A stretch of DNA of 64,000 nucleotides from Topomyia yanbarensis (taxonomy: Eukaryota > Arthropoda > Insecta > Diptera > Culicidae): NCBI RefSeq assembly GCF_030247195.1, contig NC_080670.1, forward strand, positions 94,182,711-94,246,710, in the 5' to 3' direction. This document shows positions 22,039 to 31,553 of the stretch, piece after piece. Position 1 is the first letter of the stretch. Each line of letters opens with the position of its first letter. Under the pieces are notes generated by a model. It ran no database searches. It had not been told where the DNA came from and saw only the letters and a program-made list of their open reading frames with translations. The position numbers were made by a program, and so were the translations under genes.

Positions 22039-23126
22039 CTAGAGAATTAGCTGCTGCACGACGTCCTCTGCGTTTGTGGTCTCGTCCAGTTGCTTACACT
22101 GGAGAGTTACTTCCGCTCCCAACGATCTCACCTGAGCGCCGTTTCCCAAGACCTCTTGGGCCAACCTCCTATACGTTACTCCGCTGGATTGTGCACCACG
22201 CTTCAGCACCAAGATCATTTGGCCATCTTTGGTGCGTCTGACGCTTCGCACATCCTGTCCTAAATTCGAGAGGCTTTCGGCCGCCCGCATCGATTTTAGG
22301 AGCTACCCCCGTTGGTTTTCACCAGCAGGGCCTCTCCTCTGTCCCTCGCCTTCTTCTTCGCGGGTCGAGGTGCGCTCGAATTCCGCTTCCTACTGACCAC
22401 CTGCCATTCACCATCTTCTGCCGATGGCGCCGACTGGCTGGTGCCAGGTCGCTCCACATTATGCGCCTGATTGGCGACTTTCGCCTTTTTAGGCTGAGGA
22501 GTCGCCTTCTCGGGTCGCCGCCCTGCGGGATCCTTCGCACCCGGATCCGCGCCACCCAAACAACGTTTGGCCTTATTGGTTGCACGTCGTTTGGCGTTGC
22601 TCCGCGCGCCTGCACTAGGCCTAGGCCGCTTTGCAGTCTCACCCTCCATCAAGCGTTTGGTGGCCGATAAAGCGAAATCTATCGCCTCCTGCGCCATCGT
22701 CGCTCCGCCGTGGAAGGAGAAGGCCTCGGTTTGGATACCGCTGTCAGCCTTCTCTCTTTCCGGCAACCTCTCCATGTAGGCTACTTGTTCTTGTCTTGCG
22801 ACTCGAACAGCCTGACAAAGCACCAGCAGGTTCTGTTTAAGCTCCTTGCGGATGTTATTCTTCCCGCTTGTGAATTCGATAATACTATCCAGCTGCTTGA
22901 CCACTTCCTGCATCGCGGGTAGTGGTCCGCCAAGCGTACTGGTAGTATTATCTCCTACCACAACCATTTCTCCTTCGGTGGTGTTGTTTACAGCCACCTT
23001 CGCTCCATTGTCAGCCCCTGTCGGGGGAGACCTCGCCAGACCCCCTTTGGCAAAGGGGTTCAGCGCCGTAATCGCTTCCGCCTCCTCATCGCATACTTTT
23101 TTATTATTGTTTCTAAAAAGACTCAT
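22039..23126 (-). pseudogene. LINE B (inner copy) ORF1, truncated
   Basis: The ORF1 nucleic-acid-binding protein of the inner 5' unit starts at ATG 23124-23126 (MSLFRNNNKK). It has a Gag-like N-terminal part (NPFAKGGLARSPP), a helical segment (MQEVVKQLDSIIEF), a basic Lys/Arg/Pro-rich middle, and a part of the central domain (LSNLGQDVRSVRRTKDG). A frameshift near 22290-22296 splits it, and the zinc-knuckle end is deleted. It is about 90 percent similar by eye to the outer copy at 23845-25277. The 5' UTR is at 23127-23567. Confidence 0.8.
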
Positions 23127-23567
23127 TAAATCCCACGAGTAGCGCGAGAAAATAGGTCCGCCACGCCAGAGCTCCGCATTAACGTGATAAGAGACACTGT
23201 GGGGGGTGCCCAGGTACCCCACAGGCTCCGTTAACGATCGGGCATCTTTTTCATCCCCCCCCCGATCATTCATCCCTCGGCACGAATCGCTTCACGCCTT
23301 GGAATTAGGGTTATCCCGTTTGGTGGGCCCATATCACCGGAACGGGAGATCCGTAGCGCTATTGTATGCCGGCAACTACACGGCCCCCTTCCCTGTAAGC
23401 ATACGACATTAGTCCCAACGAGTTGGCTACCCGAACATTCCTATGGCTACTCGTATCCCAGCCGGCTCCGCTGGGAGGTAGAGATAGGAGCTCCTGGGCA
23501 AGAGCCTAAGGACCACTGTGGCTAACCACCGGGTCTATATTGCGCATTGCCCAGGCATTTGCCAGCC
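23127..23567 (-). promoter_or_regulatory. LINE 5' UTR (inner), likely internal promoter
   Basis: The 441-bp leader starts at the element's exact 5' end (GGCTGGCAAATGCC on the minus strand) and runs to the ORF1 ATG. It is nearly identical to the outer leader at 31027-31538. A C8-9 tract near 23262 differs in length between copies. LINEs of this type are transcribed from the 5' UTR; no promoter element was identified here. Confidence 0.6.
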
Positions 23568-23866
23568 ATCGATCATCTGGTTGAACTGTTCTATTGGCCA
23601 CATAGGTGGGGCATAGCAGCTACAATAGAACACACCACCGCGACACCCTCCACAGAGGACTGTACTACCTCCTGAACCTGGAACCGTCCCGTTGTACAGA
23701 TTGCCGCCATCCTAGACCCGTCCGCCACCCAGTTGCCGTTATCGGTAGGGATGTTGTACGGGTCGGATAGGAGGGCGACATCTGTCCCCGACTCTGATAC
23801 CGACTGCCACTGCAGCTGCTGAGCAGGTGCGCAGTGGATAAGATTTAGCTGTGTGACGTTTGCCAT
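23568..23866 (-). pseudogene. LINE B (outer copy) ORF2 start, cut by second 5' end
   Basis: The endonuclease N-terminus begins at ATG 23864-23866 (MANVTQLNL) and has VALLSDPYNIPT. Matching LINE A, it ends at the bases for FNQMID (LINE A: FYQMID), exactly where the second LINE 5' end begins. A frameshift or deletion after the early GVAVV segment is also present. It shows that the ancestral ORF2 start is ATG, while LINE A has GTG at the same place. Confidence 0.75.
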
Positions 23867-25277
23867 TGCTTCCTCTTTCCCGCCTCCCCGAAGGGACACG
23901 CAGGTCCGCCCATAACATGGTTGCGGCCCTGCTTCTTGCTAGCGCAGATGAGACACTTGGGTGCCCTCTCGCATTTCAGCGCCTTGTGTCCCTCCTCGCC
24001 GCAGCGACGACACAACTTGCTCCTGTCTGGGCCCTTACAGTCGTATGACTTGCGGCCTGGTTCGAGACATTTAAAACACCGGTCCACTGAAGGCGGCTGG
24101 GGTATGCTACCTGGGCATACTGACCATCCGATCTTCAACTTCCCTTTATCGGTTACTTTTTTGGCTTCCGCGACCGGTAGATTGAAGTAAGCTACCTGCG
24201 TGCCAAGCAACCGCTCCCTAATACGTACAGAGTTCTGGTCGATCCCAACACCGGATTGCTGCTTAACGGCCGAGACGACGTCCTCTGCGTTTGTGATCTA
24301 GTCTAGTTGCTTACAGTGGAGAGTCACTTCCGCTCCCAACGACCTCACTTGAGCGCCGTTTCCCAAGACCTCTTGGGCCAACCTCCTATACGTTACTCCG
24401 CTGGATTGTGCACCACGCTTCAGCACCAAGATCAGTTCGCCATCTTTGGTGCGTCTGACGCTTCGCACATCCTGTCCTAAATTCGAGAGGCTTTCGACCG
24501 CCCGCATCGATTTTAGGACCTCCGCGTAGCTACCCCCGTTGGTTTTCACCAGCAGGGCCTCTCTGTCCCTCGCCTTCTTCTTCGCGGTCGAAGTTCGTTC
24601 GGCTTCCGCTTCCGACTGACCACCTGCCATTCACCATCTTCTGCCGATGGCGCCGACTGACTGGTGCCAGGTCGCTCCACATTTGGTGCCCGATTGGCGA
24701 CTTTCGCCTTTTTAGGCTGAGGAGTCGCCTTCTCGGGTCGCCGCCCTGCGGGATCCTTCGCACCCGGATCCGCGTCTTCCAAACGACGTTTGGCCTTATT
24801 GGTTGCACGTCGGTTGGCGTTGCTCCGCGCGCCTGCACTAGGCCTAGGCTGCTTCGCAGTCTCACCCTCCATCAAGCGTTTGGTGGCCGATAAAGCGAAA
24901 TCTATCGCCTCCTGCGCCATCGTCGCTCCGCCGTGGAAGGAGAAGGCCTCGGTTTGGATACCGCGGTCAGCCTTCTCTCTTTCCGGCAACCTCTCCATGT
25001 AGGCTACTTGTTCTTGTCTTGCGACTCGAACAGCCTGACAAAGCACCAGCAGGTTCTGTTTAAGCTCCTTGCGGATGTTATTCTTCCCGCTTGTGAATTC
25101 GATAATACTATCCAGCTGCTTGACCACTTCCTGCATCGCGGGTAGTGGTCCGCCAAGCGTACTGGTAGTATTATCTCCTACCACAACCATTTCTCCTTCG
25201 GTGCTGTTGTTTACAGCCACCTTCGATCCATTGTCAGCCCCTGTCGGGGGAGACCTCGCCAGACCCCCTTTGGCAAA
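23845..25277 (-). pseudogene. LINE B (outer copy) ORF1, frameshifted
   Basis: A nearly complete ORF1 in three frame segments: 24546-25277 (from NPFAKGGLARSPP to the basic region), 24298-24630 (NLGQDVRSVRRTKDG to LHCKQLD) and 23845-24210 (the CCHC knuckles CFKCLEPGRKSYDC and CRRCGEEGHKALKC, then CLIC). The first knuckle has Arg where LINE A has His-flanking sequence GHK, so one zinc ligand is changed. The ORF1 start and 5' UTR lie beyond the LINE A insertion at 31027-31538. Confidence 0.8.
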
Positions 25278-25638
25278 GGGGTTCAGCGCAACTCCGCTAG
25301 CGAATGACGGATCCCAATAGTAGCATGTCTGTAATAACATACGTACATGGAACTATTGAGATCCAGAGCTACAGGTCCAAAGCCCTGGTAAAGGAGGATG
25401 GTTGTGATGATCCGGGCCGAGATCACCACGTAAAGCAAGGTAGGGCATAACCCCAATTCCAAGGCGTGAAGCGACCCGTGCCGAGGGATGAGTGATCGAG
25501 GGGGTGAAAAAGATGCTCGATCGTTAACGGAGCCTGTGGGGTACCTGGGCAACCCCCACAGTAAGCGTCCCTTACCACGCTAATGCGGAGCTCTGGCGTG
25601 GCGGACATATATTTCTCGCGCTACTCGTGGGACTATAC

Positions 25639-27112
25639 ATGGAGGCAAATAAAAATAAAAATAAACAGACGGAGGTGCCAAACCCCTTCGCAAGAGGTGG
25701 TTTGGCGAGGTCTCCCCCCCCGTGGGGAGAGTAGTGGAACGATGAGTGCTGCACTCGAAAGCACCAGTGACCCCCCAGCAGCGGTAGGCAATACCCCTAC
25801 CAATGCATCGGAGGGGCCAATAGCTGCGATGCGCAAAGTAGCGAAGCAACTCGATGCTATAATCGACTTCGCTAGCGCAAAGCAGAACATAGCCAAGGAG
25901 TTGAAGTTGAGCCTTCTGGAGCTCCGGAAAGCTGTTCGTGTCGCAAGACAGGAACAGCAGGCATATGTTGAGAGGGTGGAATGTCGGGAGAGGCCCGACA
26001 GAGAAACCCAGACAGCGGCCTCCAATAGGGAGGAAAGAGAGAAGGTCAATAGAGGTTCACAGACAGTGGCCTTTACCTTCTACGGAGCAGCCACGTCGAT
26101 CGGAGCGGCGACCGAGTTCCCCTCGAAGGGAAAGGGAAAGGGCAATCGCAAGACGGCATCGAATGCGAAGCGCCCTAGGAAGTCGCCAGGCGAGGGTGCC
26201 AAAACCGACACCACTCGGCGTGCAACCGTCAAGGTCAAACGCCGCTTGGGTGAGGTAAGCGAGGGCGAGAGTGACCTCGCTGTGGAGAGCGATGGTACCA
26301 GCAACCCGGCACGACCGGGGCAGGGGGGCTCAAACCCCTGGACGCTGGTCACCAAGAAAAAGCCGGCACCGAAACCGGAGGTACCGCGGCCTGCGAGGAA
26401 GGCCAAGGACAGAGGCGAAGCCTTGTGGTTAAAAACCGACAAGGACAAATACGCCGATGTCCTTAAATCGATGAAGGCGGCCGAAAGCCTCTCGGCCCTT
26501 GGGCAGGATGTGCGTAGCGTAAGACGCACCAACACGGGAGAGATGCTCCTGGTGCTGAAGCGAGGCGCACAATCAAGTGCAATATACAAGGCCTTGGCCC
26601 AAGAGGTCCTTGGTGAGGGCGCCCAAATCAGGTCGCTAGGTGCGGAAACAACTCTCCAGTGCAAGCACTTGGACGAGTTCACGACCGCAGAAGACGTCGT
26701 CGCAGCCGTCAAGGAGCAATGCGACGTCACAATCGAGCGGGCCTCTGTGCAATTGAGAGACGGACCCTCTGGCACCCAAGTAGCCTACCTCAGGCTACTG
26801 AATGCGGATGCCAAAAAGGTAACCGAGAAAGGGAAGCTGAAGATCGGCTGGTCGGTATGCCCTATTAGTATACCCCAGCCGCCTTCAGTGGACAGGTGCT
26901 ATCGGTGCCTAGAATCCGGCCATAAAGCTTACGAATGCAAAGGCTTAGACAGGAGCAAGCTATGTCGTCGATGCGGCGAGGAGGGGCATAAAAAGCGGGG
27001 GTGCACTAAGGCATATAAGTGCCTTATCTGCACCGCTAAGAAGCAAGCCCATAAACATGCTATGGGCGGACCTTCGTGTCCCTTCGGCGAGTTAAATAAG
27101 AAGAAGCCGTGA
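25639..27112 (+). CDS. LINE A ORF1, nucleic-acid-binding protein (N-terminal frameshift)
   Basis: This protein packages LINE RNA. The start most like that of the related copies is ATG 25639 (MEANKNKNKQ, then NPFARGGLARSPP), but that frame is lost in a C8-9 run at about 25714-25723. From there the long frame (open from ATG 25583) continues to TGA 27110-27112 for about 460 codons. It contains a basic middle region, the segment LGQDVRSVRRTNTGEM, and three knuckle clusters at the end: CYRCLESGHKAYEC, CRRCGEEGHKKRGC, CLIC with GPSC. The run-length difference could be a sequencing, replication or real inactivating slip; alternatively translation starts at ATG 25742 (MSAALEST). Confidence 0.8.
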
Positions 27113-30084
27113 GAGTCACACAGCTAAATCTTAACCATTGTGCAGCAGCCCAACAGCTGCTGTGGCAGTCGGTCTCGGAGTCGAGGACAGATGTCGCCCT
27201 CTTGTCAGACCCGTACAGCATCCCTGCCGGCAACGGCAATTGGGTGTCGGACGGGTCTGGAATGGTGGCAATCTGTACAACGGGAAGGTTTCCGGTTCAA
27301 GAGGTAATACACCCCTCCGCCGAGGGTGTGGCGATTGCCAAGATCAATGGTGTGTTCTATTGTAGCTGCTACGCCCCACCAAGGTGGCCAATAGAACAGT
27401 TCTACCAGATGATCGACAGGCTCTCGTCGGACCTCGTGGGCCGGAAACCGGTAGTAATAGCGGGAGACTTCAACGCTTGGGCAGTGGAGTGGGGCAGCCG
27501 CTGTACAAATAGCAGGGGTCAAGCGCTAATGGAAGCGTTTGCGAAACTCGATACTGTGCTAGCTAATGATGGCTCCGCTAGTACATTCCGTAGAAACGGA
27601 GTGGAGGCGTGGATTGATTTGACCTTTGCCAGCCCGAGTCTGGCTCCAGGCATGGAATGGAGGGTAGACGAAGGCTACACCCATAGCGATCATTTAGCAA
27701 TCCGCTTTAAGATCAACTATGGTGTGCAGCATCCGAGGGCGGGAGATCCCTGTCAGGTACGCGGGTGGAAGTCCAATCACTTCGACAGCGAAGCTTTCAC
27801 CGCGGCCCTGGGACTGGAGGCCAACACCGACAGTCTAAGCGGGGATGCGCTGGTAGCTGTTCTATCACGCGCGTGCGACGCCACTATGCCGAGAAAAACA
27901 CTGCCAAGAAACGGTAGATGCCCGGTATACTGGTGGAGTGCCGAGATTGCAGCTCTACGGTCAGCCTGTCTCAGAGCTAGACGTAGGATGCAAAGAGCTC
28001 GCACCGAGGATGCAAGAGAGAACCGCCGTGAAGTGTTTCGAGCTGCGAAATTAGCCCTTAACAAGGCTATTAAAAGCAGCAAGAGAGCGTGTTTCGACAA
28101 CCTGTGTGAGAGTGCCAACGCGAATCCGTGGGGTGACGCCTACCGGATTGTGATGGCCAAGGCCAAAGGGGGCTCCTCACCCCCAGAACGGTCTCCGGAC
28201 CGGTTGGCAACGATTATCGAAGTACTCTTCCCGTCTCGAGCCACAAGCCCCTGGCCACCTGCACTACGAGACAGTGCGGGCACGGTCGAAATGGTGGCTC
28301 CAGTGACGAACGAAGAACTACTCGCAGTGGCTAAATCCCTAGCAATGAACAAAGCTCCAGGGCCGGATGGAGTTCCGAACAACGCTCTCAAGGCAGCGAT
28401 CATAGCGAACCCGAACATGTTCAGGCTAGCTATGCAGAGATGCCTTGACGAGTGCCGTTTCCCCGATAGATGGAAAAGGCAGAAACTGGTGCTGTTGCCG
28501 AAGCCCGGGAAGCCGCCAGGCGACCCATCGGCGTACAGACCAATCTGTCTGATAGACACGACTGGCAAACTGCTTGAGAGGATCATCCTCAACAGGCTCA
28601 CCCCGTACGCGGAAGGTACGGACGGTCTGTCAAGCAACCAGTTTGGCTTTCGGAAGGGTAAGTCCACAGTGGACGCTCTCAACTCAGTGATAAATACTGC
28701 CGAGATAGCGATCCAACGAAAAAGGCGAGGTATTCGATACTGTGCGTTAGTGACACTTGACGTGAAGAACGCATTCAACAGCGCAAGCTGGGATGCCATC
28801 GCGCTCTCGTTACACCGGCTTAGCCTACCGGTGGGTCTGTACCGGATCCTGGAAAGTTACTTCCAGAACCGCGTACTGCTATACGAGACCGATGCCGGTC
28901 AGAAAAGGGTTCCGATTACCGCCGGAGTCCCGCAGGGCTCGATCCTAGGCCCGGTGCTATGGAACCTCATGTATGACGGGGTTCTGAGACTGAAGTTCCC
29001 TCCTGGGGTCAAGATCGTCGGCTTTGCCGACGACGTAACCTTGGAGGTCTACGGGGAGTCAATTCCTGAGGTAGAACTAACCGCAGAACACGCGATTAGC
29101 ACGGTGGAGGAATGGATGAGCGCGAGAGGCCTGGAGCTCGCTCATCATAAGACGGAGGTAGTTATCGTCAACAACCGCAAGTCGGCACAACATGCAGTTA
29201 TCCATGTGGGAGAAGTCGCGATCACTTCACAGCGAAGTCTGAAGTCTCTCGGAGTCATTATAGACGACAAGCTGACCTTCGGCAGCCATGTCGACTATAC
29301 GTGCAAGAGAGCGTCGACTGCTGTTGCGGCACTATCGAGAATGATGTCCAACAGCTCAAAGGTGTGCGCCAGTAGACGTAGGTTACTGGCAGGCGTTGCC
29401 GTATCTATCCTCAGGTACGGCGGCCCGTCATGGTCAAGAGCACTGAGGGTAACCAGTTACCTACAGAAACTGGAGAGCACCTACCGCGTGATGTGCCTCA
29501 GAGTGATATCTGCCTACCGCACGGTATCACACGATGCATCCTGCGTGATAGCGAGTATGATGCCAGTCGGGCTGGTCATTCGGGAAGATGAGGAGTGCTT
29601 TGAGCTACGTGGAAATAGGGGAGCCCGCGAGCGCACCAGGGTGACCTCGGTCGCCAGATGGCAGCGTGAGTGGGACAACTCCTCGAAAGGTAGGTGGACC
29701 CACCGGCTGATACCTAGCATATCGAGCTGGGTGGGAAGACCCCATGGGGAAGTTCACTTCCACCTGACACAATTCCTGTCAGGCCATGGCTGCTTCCGTC
29801 AGTACCTCCACAGGTTCGGACACGCGGAGGTCCCAGTCTGCCCGGACTGCCCAGGTGTAGACGAAACTGCCGAACACATACTGTTCGTATGTCATCGGTT
29901 CGACGTCGAAAGAAGAGCAATGCTTGACGTCTGTGGCTGGGACACAACCCCGGATACCCTTATTCAGCGGATGTGTCAAACGGTGGAGAAGTGGAACGCA
30001 GTCTCGGCTGCTACCATCCAGATTGCCAGTAGGCTACAGGTAATCTGGCGAACCGAGCAACAGACGACGGGCACGGCTAACTAG
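27109..30084 (+). CDS. LINE A ORF2, endonuclease and reverse transcriptase
   Basis: The 991-codon frame drives target-primed reverse transcription. An APE-type endonuclease occupies about residues 1-215 (GDFNAW near 119, SDHLAI near 191). RT follows from NKAPGPDGVPN (near 413) through VTLDVKNAFN and GVPQGSILGP to the catalytic VGFADDVTLEVYG (FADD near 639-642). The C-terminal region ends with the Cys/His motif CPDCPGVDETAEHILFVC (near 905-922). There is no RNase H, as expected for R1. The start is unusual: GTG at 27109 overlaps the ORF1 stop TGA (GTGA), while LINE B uses ATG there. Initiation by coupling is possible; loss of the start is the alternative. Confidence 0.9.
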   Translation: MRVTQLNLNHCAAAQQLLWQSVSESRTDVALLSDPYSIPAGNGNWVSDGSGMVAICTTGRFPVQEVIHPSAEGVAIAKINGVFYCSCYAPPRWPIEQFYQMIDRLSSDLVGRKPVVIAGDFNAWAVEWGSRCTNSRGQALMEAFAKLDTVLANDGSASTFRRNGVEAWIDLTFASPSLAPGMEWRVDEGYTHSDHLAIRFKINYGVQHPRAGDPCQVRGWKSNHFDSEAFTAALGLEANTDSLSGDALVAVLSRACDATMPRKTLPRNGRCPVYWWSAEIAALRSACLRARRRMQRARTEDARENRREVFRAAKLALNKAIKSSKRACFDNLCESANANPWGDAYRIVMAKAKGGSSPPERSPDRLATIIEVLFPSRATSPWPPALRDSAGTVEMVAPVTNEELLAVAKSLAMNKAPGPDGVPNNALKAAIIANPNMFRLAMQRCLDECRFPDRWKRQKLVLLPKPGKPPGDPSAYRPICLIDTTGKLLERIILNRLTPYAEGTDGLSSNQFGFRKGKSTVDALNSVINTAEIAIQRKRRGIRYCALVTLDVKNAFNSASWDAIALSLHRLSLPVGLYRILESYFQNRVLLYETDAGQKRVPITAGVPQGSILGPVLWNLMYDGVLRLKFPPGVKIVGFADDVTLEVYGESIPEVELTAEHAISTVEEWMSARGLELAHHKTEVVIVNNRKSAQHAVIHVGEVAITSQRSLKSLGVIIDDKLTFGSHVDYTCKRASTAVAALSRMMSNSSKVCASRRRLLAGVAVSILRYGGPSWSRALRVTSYLQKLESTYRVMCLRVISAYRTVSHDASCVIASMMPVGLVIREDEECFELRGNRGARERTRVTSVARWQREWDNSSKGRWTHRLIPSISSWVGRPHGEVHFHLTQFLSGHGCFRQYLHRFGHAEVPVCPDCPGVDETAEHILFVCHRFDVERRAMLDVCGWDTTPDTLIQRMCQTVEKWNAVSAATIQIASRLQVIWRTEQQTTGTAN

Positions 30085-30332
30085 TGATTGGTTAGTTGGA
30101 GCGAAAAAGGCCAAGCGCAAAATAAGAGAGTGAATGGTCTGTTCATGCCGAGGTAGGTTGGCGCAGCGAATGGCAACCGCGTAAGGGGTAAACCCAGCCA
30201 CCCCGAAGCAAGACAGAAGAGTGAGTGTATAGGCGTATAAGTGGACTGCCTCATGCCAAGACGGGAGGGTCGTAGCGTAGTATGTTGGAACTAAGCTATC
30301 GATGCCTCATGGCGTGGCAGAGGAGTGAAAGG

Positions 30333-30770
30333 GTGAGCATCCAAGTCAGTCTCACACTGCATGTTAAGGGTGAGCATAAAAGTCAGCCTCACAGGTTGGT
30401 AGAGGCTAGCACAAAAGTCAGCCTAGCAAGGAATGAAAAAGGTGAGCACAAAAGTCAGCCTCGCATGGTATGTCAGAAGTGGGGCCTAAGAAAAATGTCC
30501 CACATGGGATGCCAGAGGGAGTGACAAAGGTACAATAGAGTGGCACGATTGAGAGTGAATCAGGTGATAGGGTGAGCACCCAAGTCAGCCTCACATGGAT
30601 GGGTAGGGCGAGCACAAAAGTAAGCCTAGCAAGGAAAGAGTAAGGTGAGCACACAAGTCAGCCTCGCATGGAACGTAAAAGGTGAGCACAAAAGTCAGCC
30701 TCATGTGGGAGTGTTTGAGAGTGAATCAAAGTGCGATTGAGAGAGCACCCAAGTAAGCCTCATACAGGAT
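30333..30770 (+). repeat. Minisatellite in LINE A 3' UTR
   Basis: About a dozen variants of GTGAGCACAAAAGTCAGCCT with CATGG-type spacers, between the ORF2 stop and the 3' end. LINE C carries the same array at 15525-15870, whereas the 3' UTR of LINE B lacks it. Confidence 0.8.
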
Positions 30771-31026
30771 GTATGATCGCGTGAGTGAGAGTGAATGAGT
30801 ACACTTAGTACAGCCATCCCCCCAGAAGTAATACCGAGAGGTAGTTCCTGGGAGGAATGATGGCGGAGCCCAATGGAGTTTAGTCGGTATTAATGGCTGG
30901 TCACCATTCGAGTCCGACACGCCCCCAGTGCACCCCGTGTGGTAGATTGGACCCTACCGTTAGCACGTGTACTGGGCTAGGACATAAAGGTCTTCTCCAT
31001 TGTAAAAAAAAAAAGGGGTTCAGCGC

Positions 31027-31538
31027 CGTAATCCTTTTGTCCTCCTCATTGTATACTTTATTATTATTATTTCTAAAAAGACTCATATTAAATCCCACGA
31101 GTTGCGCGAGAAAATAGGTCCGCCACGCCAGAGCTCCGCATTAACGTGGTAAGAGACACTTACTGTGGGGGGTGCTCAGGTACCCCACAGGCTCCGTTAA
31201 CGATCGGGCATCTTTTTCACCCCCCCCCCCCCCGATCATTCATCCCTCGGCACGGATCGCTTCACGCCTTGGAATTAGGGTTATCCCGTTTGGTGGGCCC
31301 ATATCACCGGAACGGGAGATCCGTAGCGCTATTGTATGCCGGCCACTACACGGCCCCCCTTCCCTGTCAGCATACGACCATAGTCCCAGCGAGTTGGCTA
31401 CCCGAACATTCCTATGGCTACTCGTATCCCAGCCGGCTCTGCTGGGAGGTAGAGATAGGAGTTCCTGTGCAAGAGGCTAAGGACCACTGTGGCTAACCAC
31501 CGGGTCTGTATTGCGCATTGCCCAGGCATTTGCCAGCC
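31027..31538 (-). promoter_or_regulatory. LINE B outer 5' UTR and ORF1 start
   Basis: The minus-strand leader from the 5' end at 31538 (GGCTGGCAAATGCC) to the ORF1 start MSLFRNNN near 31085. It is separated from the rest of LINE B by LINE A. It differs from the inner leader (23127-23567) by a longer C15 run at about 31220-31234 and scattered substitutions. Confidence 0.8.
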
Positions 31539-31553
31539 TTTGTATGGGACCTT

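Larger units (their letters stand above)
25290..31014 (+). mobile_element. Near-complete R1-clade LINE (LINE A)
   Basis: A 5725-bp + strand element with leader, ORF1, ORF2, a 3' UTR with minisatellite and a poly(A) tail ending at 31014. It sits in the ORF1 start of LINE B and is flanked by the 12-bp duplication GGGGTTCAGCGC (25278-25289 and 31015-31026). The first roughly 150 bp of its leader do not match the B leader; similarity begins near 25450. It is thus a sister subfamily. ORF2 is open for 991 codons, making it the best-preserved LINE in the window. Confidence 0.9.
19086..31538 (-). mobile_element. Composite R1-clade LINE insertion (LINE B), two 5' ends
   Basis: The insertion is minus strand, with 3' end at about 19086 and outer 5' end at 31538. 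It is flanked by the 15-bp direct repeat TTTGTATGGGACCTT (19071-19085 and 31539-31553). Inside there are two 5' ends: 31538 and 23567, both with the same terminal GGCTGGCAAATGCC. From 31538 the element reads 5' UTR, ORF1 and the start of ORF2, and stops at 23568. From 23567 a second 5' UTR, ORF1, and an internally deleted ORF2 follow down to the 3' end. LINE A (25290-31014) was later inserted into the first 5' part. A single outer target duplication suggests one insertion event, or nested insertion with loss. Confidence 0.8.

Noticed and set aside
26080..26775. 231-codon minus-strand frame
   Set aside because: Antisense shadow of LINE A ORF1, a GC-rich basic region.
28140..28799. 219-codon minus-strand frame (and its mirror at 16847-17506 on +)
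   Set aside because: These are antisense shadows of the LINE reverse transcriptase, conserved only because the LINE copies are similar.
30333..30770. CRISPR-like array
   Set aside because: The repeats are variable with irregular short spacers in a LINE 3' UTR of a eukaryote.
15383..31538. Site-specific rDNA R1 element
   Set aside because: The R1-clade domains fit, but the three target duplications share no sequence and no 28S rDNA flanks them.
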